From: Acidobacteriota bacterium
GTDB taxonomy: Bacteria > Acidobacteriota > Terriglobia > Terriglobales > Acidobacteriaceae
DNA: 11,578 bases
Reading direction: 5' to 3'
NCBI GenBank assembly: GCA_021781255.1
Contig: JAJXXG010000135.1
Coordinates: forward strand, 1,100-12,677
Positions 1-5,288 of the stretch are shown here, piece by piece. Numbering within the stretch: the stretch's first letter is position 1; every line of letters begins with the position of its first letter. Both the position numbers and the translations under genes were made by a program. The notes under the pieces were generated by a model, which did not search any database, was not told where the DNA came from, and was given only the letters and a program-made list of their open reading frames with translations.

Positions 1-56
1 TCAAGGCTCTGTTTGAGGCGATTGAGCAGGAGCAGCGGGCACGGGGAAATCTTTAA
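1..56 (+). CDS. hpd: 4-hydroxyphenylpyruvate dioxygenase, C-terminal end only
   Basis: The first complete codon starts at position 3, and the frame reads KALFEAIEQEQRARGNL before a TAA stop at 54-56. This ending is characteristic of bacterial and eukaryotic 4-hydroxyphenylpyruvate dioxygenase, whose C-terminal helix runs N-F-K-x-L-F-E-x-I-E-x-x-Q-x-x-R-G-x-L. The two bases before it (TC) fit the expected TTC phenylalanine codon. The enzyme converts 4-hydroxyphenylpyruvate to homogentisate, the substrate of the HmgA encoded downstream, so the context supports the call. Only 17 residues are visible, and the Fe(II) ligands lie outside the window. The gene ends 10 bases before phhA, as in an operon. 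Confidence 0.85.
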   Translation, partial: KALFEAIEQEQRARGNL

Positions 57-60
57 GAGG
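56..60 (+). promoter_or_regulatory. ribosome binding site of phhA
   Basis: AGAGG lies 6 bases upstream of the ATG at 67. It fixes that start over the in-frame TTG at 13, which would overlap the end of hpd and add 18 residues not expected in the family. Confidence 0.6.
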
Positions 61-66
61 GTATCA

Positions 67-819
67 ATGAACAGCGCCACACTCTCAGCCGCCGCACCTT
101 ACATCATTCACCAGGATTACGCCGCTTACACAGAAGAGCAGCATGCGGTGTGGGCCGATCTGGTTGGCCGCGTTCTGCCCGAAGTGGAAAAGCACGCGGC
201 ACAGGAGTACTTGGATGGTTTCGCCGCGATTGGTCTCCGCAGGGACAGGTTGCCTGAGCTTGCCGCAATCAGCGCTCGGCTGGCGCTGCGGACAGGCTGG
301 GACTCCACGGCGGTAAGCGGATTTCTGCCGGCGCAGGCATTCTTTGAAATGCTTTCCACGCGGAATTTTCCCACCACCACCTGGCTGCGCAGCAGGGACT
401 CGCTGGAGTACACGCCTGAGCCGGATATTTTCCACGATGTTTTTGGTCACGTGCCGATGCATGCGCACAAAGTGTTTGCGGACTTTCTGCAACACTACGG
501 TCGCGTGTGCGGATCAGTGACCGACGCCGCGGTTCTTGAGAAGCTTGGCCGTCTGTTCTGGTACACGGTGGAGTTTGGAGTCATTCGCCAGAAGGGCGAG
601 ATTAAGCTTTACGGCAGCGGCCTGATCAGCTCACACGGAGAGTTCGGCAACGTGGTTGCAGGTAATTGCGCGATTCACGACTTTGATCTTGACGAAGTGC
701 TGGAAACGCGCGTGAAAGTGGATGAGTTGCATACCGTGCTGTTTGCGGTGCAAAGTTTTGAGCAGGTTTACGAAGCAATGCACGAAGCGGAGCACCGCGC
801 CTTCAGCGGTCTCCTGTGA
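67..819 (+). CDS. phhA: phenylalanine 4-monooxygenase (phenylalanine hydroxylase)
   Basis: This 250-residue cytoplasmic enzyme belongs to the non-haem iron, tetrahydropterin-dependent aromatic amino acid hydroxylases and makes tyrosine from phenylalanine. The iron ligands of the family are visible: the H-D-V-F-G-H motif gives His123 and His128, and the T-V-E-F-G motif gives Glu169. The length fits the single-domain bacterial form, with no N-terminal ACT regulatory domain. The start at 67 is supported by AGAGG at 56-60. The gene sits between hpd and hmgA, so the tyrosine it makes would feed the homogentisate route. No pterin-4a-carbinolamine dehydratase (phhB) is seen in the window, so cofactor recycling must be encoded elsewhere. 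Identity is certain at family level. Phenylalanine rather than tryptophan or tyrosine as substrate follows from the bacterial family and the operon. Confidence 0.96.
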   Translation: MNSATLSAAAPYIIHQDYAAYTEEQHAVWADLVGRVLPEVEKHAAQEYLDGFAAIGLRRDRLPELAAISARLALRTGWDSTAVSGFLPAQAFFEMLSTRNFPTTTWLRSRDSLEYTPEPDIFHDVFGHVPMHAHKVFADFLQHYGRVCGSVTDAAVLEKLGRLFWYTVEFGVIRQKGEIKLYGSGLISSHGEFGNVVAGNCAIHDFDLDEVLETRVKVDELHTVLFAVQSFEQVYEAMHEAEHRAFSGLL

Positions 820-828
820 GAGGTCACC

Positions 829-2148
829 ATGGCAGACGAGATTCGTTATCAATCAGGTTTCGGCAATGAATTTGCCACGGAAGCTGTTCAAGGAGCTCTT
901 CCAGTTGGCCAGAACGCGCCGCAAGACCATCCACTAGGACTTTACACTGAGCAACTGAGCGGAACGCCGTTCACAGCTCCGCGCGCGAGCAACCGACGAA
1001 CCTGGACTTATCGCATTCGCCCTTCAGTCACCCATCAGCCTTACCAAGAAATTCTGACAGGCAGAATCCGCAGCACACCATTCGATGAAGTACCAGCATC
1101 GCCGAATCAGTTGCGCTGGGATCCGCTGCCGATTCCCGATGAACCAACTGACTTTCTCGACGGCATCGTGACCTACGGCGGCAACGGCGATGCGTCAATG
1201 CACGCGGGCGTAGCTATTCATCTTTATGCCGCGAATACTTCCATGCACAGACGCTTCTTCTCTAATGCTGACGGCGAGATGCTGATTATGCCGCAGATGG
1301 GGTCTCTGACTTTTCACACCGAGCTTGGCATTCTTGAGGTGGATGCGGGCGAGATTTGCGTGATTCCACGCGGCATAAGGTTTCGCGTAGCGCTGCAAGC
1401 TCAACAGGCTCGGGGGTATATCTGCGAGAACTATGGCCAATCATTTCGCTTGCCGGAGCTCGGACCGATCGGGGCGAATGGACTGGCCAATCCGCGCGAC
1501 TTCTTGACACCAGCCGCAGCCTATGAAGACCTGGACGGCGAGCACTTCATTGTCACCAAATTTCTTGGCCGCCTTTGGCAGGCGCCCATCGATCACTCTC
1601 CGCTGGATGTTGTGGCATGGCATGGCAATTACGCGCCGTACAAATACGACCTCGCGCGCTTCAACTGCATCAACACAGTTTCATTCGATCACCCTGATCC
1701 ATCCATCTATACTGTGCTGACCGCTCCATCCGTCATCCCCGGCACTGCCAACTGCGACTTTGCCATCTTTCCACCGCGATGGCTTGTGGCCGAGCACACA
1801 TTCAGGCCACCGTGGTTTCATCGCAATTTGATGAATGAGTTCATGGGGCTTGTCTTTGGCAAATATGACGCCAAGGAAGAAGGGTTCGTTCCTGGAGGAG
1901 CCAGCCTGCACAATTGCATGGCCGGACACGGGCCGGACGCTGAGACCTTCGAACGCGCCAGCCATGCGGGGCTGGAACCGCAGTACCTGGCCGATACGCT
2001 GGCTTTCATGTTCGAAACGCAATTTGCCGTGCGGCCCACCGCATTTGCCATGAACACACGCATCCTGCAGCACGAATACTTTGAGTGCTGGCAAGGCCTG
2101 AAGAAGCGATTCTCGGCGGAAACGGCAGCAGGATCAAGAAAAGGATGA
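829..2148 (+). CDS. hmgA: homogentisate 1,2-dioxygenase
   Basis: This 439-residue enzyme opens the ring of homogentisate with O2 to give maleylacetoacetate. Human HGD has 445 residues, so the gene is full length. Iron ligands line up with the human enzyme: His331 in FRPPWFHRN, Glu337 in NEFMG and His367 in AGHGPD. His288 in [11 protein letters not shown] matches the human catalytic-base position, and the PGGASLH segment precedes the last ligand. The ATG at 829 follows GAGAGG (818-823) with 5 bases of spacing, and this site overlaps the phhA stop codon. The final TGA (2146-2148) overlaps the start of the next gene in an ATGA junction. The N-terminal part, with [13 protein letters not shown], is also typical of the family. 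I see no missing residue or frameshift. Confidence 0.98.
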   Translation: MADEIRYQSGFGNEFATEAVQGALPVGQNAPQDHPLGLYTEQLSGTPFTAPRASNRRTWTYRIRPSVTHQPYQEILTGRIRSTPFDEVPASPNQLRWDPLPIPDEPTDFLDGIVTYGGNGDASMHAGVAIHLYAANTSMHRRFFSNADGEMLIMPQMGSLTFHTELGILEVDAGEICVIPRGIRFRVALQAQQARGYICENYGQSFRLPELGPIGANGLANPRDFLTPAAAYEDLDGEHFIVTKFLGRLWQAPIDHSPLDVVAWHGNYAPYKYDLARFNCINTVSFDHPDPSIYTVLTAPSVIPGTANCDFAIFPPRWLVAEHTFRPPWFHRNLMNEFMGLVFGKYDAKEEGFVPGGASLHNCMAGHGPDAETFERASHAGLEPQYLADTLAFMFETQFAVRPTAFAMNTRILQHEYFECWQGLKKRFSAETAAGSRKG

Positions 2149-2999
2149 GCGCAATCGAGTGCTTACTTTCCGACCTCCTTGATTATGCCGGACTGTTTCC
2201 TCCCGCAGCCCTCGACATGCATTCGGCGGTGCGCAATTACCTGGAGTACAGTTGCGGTTCTCATGCCCGAATATTGGGGCGATTGATTGTAAACATCGAT
2301 CGCTTTCCATATCTGTGGGACGCAGCAGGAGACTACGTGCGCACGTTGCGGTTGAGCTTGCTTGCGATTGCGGATACTGATTGGAGCGAAGTACATCGAA
2401 TCCTCGACAACGGGTATAACGTGGAAGCCATCGAGATTGCACCGGTGGCAGCCCATGAGATTCCGCACATCGCGAAGGAGATTCCTGAGGGCCCCGACCT
2501 CTACTTCGAAGTTCCATGGAACCGGCGAGGGCCACTTATGCTCGACTCAATTGCGGAAACGGGTGCAGGTGTGAAGATACGGATGGGAGGTGCAAAATTC
2601 GATGCGTTTCCTCCGCTGGAAGCGGTTGCAGAGATGCTTAAGGAGTTGACAGCCCGCCATCTTCCTTTCAAGGCCACGGCAGGTCTGCACCATCCGATAC
2701 GTTCGCGCCATACAGCATCCGACGCGCCTGGAAGTCCAGTGGTGACGATGCATGGATTCATGAATTTTGCATGCGGCGCCGCTCTGGTTTACTTTGGCGG
2801 AGAGAGTGATGACTTGCAGCATCTATTAGGCGAGGAAGATCCTGAAGCGTGGCAAATTGAGGAGAATGCAATTCGCTGGCGCTCGCAGCGATGGAACGCC
2901 GATCAGTTAGTTACACTGCGACGGGAATCGCTTATCAGCATTGGATCGTGCTCATTCGAGGAGCCAGTCCGCGACCTGGAGGCGCTGAAGTGGCTATGA
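2145..2999 (+). CDS. uncharacterised protein of homogentisate operon, probable (beta/alpha) barrel
   Basis: I do not recognise a named family with a known function. The protein has 284 residues, no signal peptide and no membrane helices, so it should be cytoplasmic. The ATG at 2145 overlaps the hmgA stop (ATGA), and its own stop overlaps the fahA ATG the same way, so it is translationally coupled on both sides. In-frame codons upstream (from 2085) lie inside hmgA and are not used. Alternating short hydrophobic strands and helices suggest a TIM-barrel-like fold. Segments that look functionally constrained are [13 protein letters not shown] (13-25), [10 protein letters not shown] (140-149, Lys144), [14 protein letters not shown] (173-186, Lys176, His182, His183) and HGFMNF (203-208). 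I recall similar KATAGLHHP proteins annotated as hypothetical in other bacteria. Because it sits between HmgA and fumarylacetoacetase, where maleylacetoacetate isomerase would act, a role at that step is a reasonable but unproven inference. Other options are a side-product or repair enzyme. Confidence 0.85.
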   Translation: MSAIECLLSDLLDYAGLFPPAALDMHSAVRNYLEYSCGSHARILGRLIVNIDRFPYLWDAAGDYVRTLRLSLLAIADTDWSEVHRILDNGYNVEAIEIAPVAAHEIPHIAKEIPEGPDLYFEVPWNRRGPLMLDSIAETGAGVKIRMGGAKFDAFPPLEAVAEMLKELTARHLPFKATAGLHHPIRSRHTASDAPGSPVVTMHGFMNFACGAALVYFGGESDDLQHLLGEEDPEAWQIEENAIRWRSQRWNADQLVTLRRESLISIGSCSFEEPVRDLEALKWL

Positions 3000-4270
3000 A
3001 GAGCTGGTTGACGTCGGCGAATGATCCCGGATGTGATTTTCCGATCGAAAATCTTCCGTATGGTGTGGTGAAAACGGAAGGTGGCGACTGCATCTGCGTG
3101 GGCATCGGCGACCAGATTCTCAATCTGCATTCCTGCGCGAAGGAAGGGTTGCTGGACGGCCTTCCCTTGCCGATTCAGAGTGCATGCCAGGCTCCAGTGC
3201 TCAATCCTTTGATGGCGCTTGGGGCCGCATCATGGGGTTTGCTGCGCCAGCGCATGACTGCTCTGCTGGATGCAGAGCAAGCTTCGAGTGAAACAAAGGC
3301 ACGCGTTGCACTGCTCCTGAGCCACATGCGCAACGCAGAAATGCAGGTGCCTGTGGCAATCGGGGACTACACGGATTTCTATGCCTCCATTCACCATGCA
3401 ATGCGGGTGGGCCGCTTGTTCCGCCCTGCAAACCCACTGTTGCCAAATTACAAGTACGTTCCTATCGGCTATCATGGCCGCGCATCATCGATCGTGAATA
3501 GCGGAACGGAAATCCGCAGACCTTGTGGTCAAATTAAACAGGCAGATGGTGACCCCATCTTCGGACCCTCTCAGTCCCTTGATTATGAGTTGGAGGTCGG
3601 CATTTATGTGGGCCCCGGCAACCAGCTTGGCCATCCCATTGCTGCTTCAGAATCAGAGCAGCACATTTTCGGAATCTGCCTCGTGAACGACTGGTCCGCA
3701 CGCGACATCCAATCCTGGGAGTATCAGCCGCTGGGGCCGTTCCTTTCCAAGAGTTTTGCCACCACGGTTTCGCCGTGGGTTGTTCCTCTTGAAGCTCTTG
3801 CGCCGCATCGTGTTCCAGTGGAGCAGCGCCCAGAGGGCGACCCTGCTCCCCTACCGTATCTCCAATTGTCCCCCACAGAACGTTCAGCATTCGACATTAC
3901 GCTTGAGGTTTTTCTCCAGTCGAGCAGGATGCGAGATCTTGGCGTGGAGCCTTTTGCGATGAGTCGAAGCAACTTGCGCTCGCTTTACTGGGCCCCTGCG
4001 CAGTTGCTTGTGCATCACACCAGCAACGGATGCAACCTCCGCACCGGCGATCTGCTGGCCACGGGCACAGTTTCCGGCCCTGATGAAGGGTCAGAAGGTT
4101 GCCTGCTTGAGATGCAACAGCGCCCGGAACCAATACGACTGCCTACTGGCGAGGTGCGACGATTCCTCGAGGATGGAGATAAGGTCATCCTCCGTGCCTA
4201 CTGCCAAACTCCCGGTTTGCCAAGACTCGGGTTAGGTGAGTGCACGGCGACGGTCGCCGCCGCGAGCTAA
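2996..4270 (+). CDS. fahA: fumarylacetoacetase
   Basis: This 424-residue hydrolase cleaves fumarylacetoacetate to fumarate and acetoacetate, the last step of tyrosine breakdown. Mouse FAH has 419 residues. The catalytic and metal residues align with the mouse enzyme: Asp127 and the catalytic His134 in DYTDFYASIHHAMRVG, metal ligands Glu198 and Glu200 in DYELEVG, and Asp232 in VNDWSARDIQ. The N-terminal small domain (about 1-115) precedes the FAH barrel domain. The start at 2996 is chosen because it overlaps the previous stop (ATGA) and gives the expected N-terminus. A GGAGG at 2978-2982 lies 13 bases upstream, which is rather far, so coupling from the upstream gene is likely. Codons from 2891 are in frame but lie inside the previous gene. 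It is the last gene of the catabolic block, and no clear intrinsic terminator follows. Confidence 0.97.
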   Translation: MKSWLTSANDPGCDFPIENLPYGVVKTEGGDCICVGIGDQILNLHSCAKEGLLDGLPLPIQSACQAPVLNPLMALGAASWGLLRQRMTALLDAEQASSETKARVALLLSHMRNAEMQVPVAIGDYTDFYASIHHAMRVGRLFRPANPLLPNYKYVPIGYHGRASSIVNSGTEIRRPCGQIKQADGDPIFGPSQSLDYELEVGIYVGPGNQLGHPIAASESEQHIFGICLVNDWSARDIQSWEYQPLGPFLSKSFATTVSPWVVPLEALAPHRVPVEQRPEGDPAPLPYLQLSPTERSAFDITLEVFLQSSRMRDLGVEPFAMSRSNLRSLYWAPAQLLVHHTSNGCNLRTGDLLATGTVSGPDEGSEGCLLEMQQRPEPIRLPTGEVRRFLEDGDKVILRAYCQTPGLPRLGLGECTATVAAAS

Positions 4271-4400
4271 CCATAGCTGCTTGATTGGCGGTCGCTGAGA
4301 GCTGCCTGCAATACAACCCTTGGCCTTCAAAATTGATAAGTGGCAATTTGATGTAAACCCAACCACGTGAAGACTGAGCGTGCAGCAAGCAAGATTTCAA

Positions 4401-4415
4401 ACAGCAGACTGCTGT
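4401..4415. repeat. short inverted repeat ACAGCA-N3-TGCTGT
   Basis: This is a perfect 6-base inverted repeat with a GAC spacer, about 130 bases after fahA. There is no T-run after it, so it is not an intrinsic terminator. It could be a protein-binding site or chance. Confidence 0.3.
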
Positions 4416-4557
4416 ACCGAAGAAATTGTCTAGCTGAAGAGAATGTTTCCTTCGCGCTATCAACAGCATCGTCGCTATGCGGAACCCGGAAGCACGACTT
4501 GTCGCGAGCGCGTATGCCGTGCTTCGCAGGTTCCCGCCAGATGCTTGGCCAGCCGTA

Positions 4558-4582
4558 GGCGCCGCGATCTTTCGCGTACGCC
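4558..4582. repeat. imperfect GC-rich hairpin
   Basis: The arms GGCG-C-CGCGA and TCGCG-TA-CGCC pair around a TCTT loop, with a 1-versus-2 base internal mismatch. The result is a stable-looking stem of 9 base pairs. No T-tract follows it. It might stall or stabilise read-through transcript from fahA, but that is inference. Confidence 0.35.
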
Positions 4583-4710
4583 GCGCTGATATGCGCCAGC
4601 TATGCCACATCGCTCAAATGCCGACGATGAGCAATCTGCCAGCGCCGTGTCCGATGTTGATGAAAGCCGGATATGCCTATTGCCCTAACACCTAAAGGAT
4701 TCGGAGCTGA

Positions 4711-4729
4711 GTGCAACCAAACATTGCAC
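4711..4729. repeat. inverted repeat GTGCAA-N7-TTGCAC upstream of arsR
   Basis: This is a perfect 6-base inverted repeat with a 7-base spacer, 57-75 bases upstream of the -10 element of arsR. Its position would suit an activator or a second regulator, and its 19-base size suits a dimeric DNA-binding protein. A weaker ATCTG-N8-CAGAT pair (4736-4753) follows directly. The function is unknown. Confidence 0.4.
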
Positions 4730-4760
4730 CCCAAAATCTGGGTCGCATCAGATCATTTAT

Positions 4761-4776
4761 ATTCGATATTTCGAAT
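4761..4776. promoter_or_regulatory. probable ArsR operator, ATTCGA-N4-TCGAAT
   Basis: A perfect 6-base palindrome with a TATT spacer lies in AT-rich DNA between the expected -35 and -10 regions of arsR. ArsR/SmtB proteins usually bind AT-rich imperfect palindromes overlapping their own promoters, so autoregulation and control of the downstream hyf genes is the natural reading. The site is seen directly; the binding is inferred. Confidence 0.6.
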
Positions 4777-4785
4777 TCTCTTATA

Positions 4786-4791
4786 TATACT
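4786..4791 (+). promoter_or_regulatory. -10 element of arsR-hyf promoter (TATACT)
   Basis: TATACT differs from the TATAAT consensus at one position and sits 8 bases before the ATG at 4800. A start of transcription 6-8 bases downstream would fall at or just before the ATG, so the arsR mRNA would be leaderless. The -35 region (about 4762-4767, TTCGAT) is poor and lies inside the palindrome. Other TA-rich hexamers nearby (for example 4781-4786) are possible alternatives. Confidence 0.45.
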
Positions 4792-4799
4792 GATAACAA

Positions 4800-5144
4800 A
4801 TGCCAGACTCTCTTCGCCGCTTCAAGGCCGACATCTTCCAGGCTCTCGCGCATCCCACACGTGTCGCTATCATTGAGCTGCTTGGCGAAGGAGAAATTAC
4901 CGCGGGCGGCCTTATCGAGCGCCTCGGCATGGAGCAGGCCAATGTCTCCCAGCATCTTGCTGTTTTGCGCTCGCGGCAGATTGTAGTCAACCGCAAAGAG
5001 GGCAATCAGGTTTATTACTCCGTGCGCGACCCCATCATCCTTGAGGTCTTCGGCCTCATGCGCCGCTACTTCAAGAAACATCTGAAAGACACCTCACAAA
5101 TGCTCGACGAAATGCACAAGGACCTTGTGGAGAGTAACAAATGA
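4800..5144 (+). CDS. ArsR/SmtB-family winged-helix transcriptional regulator
   Basis: This 114-residue protein has the ArsR-type HTH fold throughout. The helix around FQALAHPTRVAIIELL (13-28) is the family signature, the recognition helix lies near QANVSQHLAVLRSRQIV (47-63), and the beta-wing is NRKEGNQVYYSV (64-75). A long C-terminal helix (about 78-110) should form the dimer interface. There is no cysteine, so thiolate metal sites of the ArsR/CadC type and thiol redox sensing are excluded. Histidines 18, 52, 94 and 106 exist, but the D-x-H-x10-H-x2-E/H pattern of SmtB/CzrA is not seen. There is no Shine-Dalgarno sequence before the ATG, and the promoter -10 almost touches it, suggesting leaderless translation. 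Its stop overlaps the next small ORF (ATGA), so it is in the same operon as hyf and probably represses it. The ligand is unknown. Confidence 0.93.
   Translation: MPDSLRRFKADIFQALAHPTRVAIIELLGEGEITAGGLIERLGMEQANVSQHLAVLRSRQIVVNRKEGNQVYYSVRDPIILEVFGLMRRYFKKHLKDTSQMLDEMHKDLVESNK
5129..5134 (+). promoter_or_regulatory. ribosome binding site GGAGAG of the small ORF
   Basis: GGAGAG ends 6 bases before the ATG at 5141 and lies inside the end of arsR. Apart from AGGAGG before hyfF, it is the best Shine-Dalgarno sequence in this operon, and it supports translation of the 48-codon ORF that follows. Confidence 0.6.
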
Positions 5145-5287
5145 ACCCCGCACAGGCTCCTTCCGCTTCCGGCACGGAATCTTTGTCCAGCGCTATCGAC
5201 ATCGCTTCTATCACGCTGACCGACGAGCCTCCGCTAACAGCTTCTACAGAGGCCGCACTCCCGCCCACTTATGTGGCTCGCAACTGA
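5141..5287 (+). CDS. small 48-residue ORF coupling arsR to hyfB
   Basis: The ATG overlaps the arsR stop in an ATGA junction and follows GGAGAG at 5129-5134. The TGA (5285-5287) is followed after one base by the hyfB ATG at 5289. The peptide is rich in Ala, Ser, Thr and Pro with several Asp/Glu, has no cysteine, and has no hydrophobic stretch long enough to be a membrane segment. It is probably disordered. hyfB has no Shine-Dalgarno sequence of its own, so ribosomes ending here would be needed to start hyfB. This makes a coupling or leader function plausible. I know no homologue. An alternative is that the segment is merely an untranslated spacer that happens to be open, but the two exact junctions and the ribosome site argue against it. 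Confidence 0.6.
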   Translation: MNPAQAPSASGTESLSSAIDIASITLTDEPPLTASTEAALPPTYVARN

Positions 5288-5288
5288 C

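Larger units (their letters stand above)
4271..4799. other. intergenic region without a convincing gene
   Basis: About 530 bases separate fahA from arsR. I find no tRNA-like cloverleaf, no hairpin followed by a T-run that would mark a clear terminator of fahA, and no ORF with a good ribosome site. The longest sense frame (4477-4695, 72 codons) has no Shine-Dalgarno sequence and no recognisable motif. The antisense frame at 4185-4610 runs into fahA and looks like a shadow. The stretch contains several short inverted repeats, listed separately. It becomes strongly AT-rich from about 4755 to 4800, where the arsR promoter lies. The region 4470-4600 is GC-rich and codon-like, and might be a decayed gene, but nothing recognisable remains. 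Confidence 0.6.

Noticed and set aside
4246..4258. GGCGAC-G-GTCGCC palindrome at the end of fahA as a terminator.
   Set aside because: The loop is a single base, it lies inside the coding sequence, and no T-run follows.
4333..4352. Two TTGAT units resembling half of an FNR site.
   Set aside because: They are direct repeats spaced 15 bases apart, not the inverted TTGAT-N4-ATCAA arrangement.
4477..4695. A 72-codon frame as a real small gene.
   Set aside because: It has no ribosome binding site, no recognised motif and no coupling to a neighbour. It is kept only as a possible remnant.
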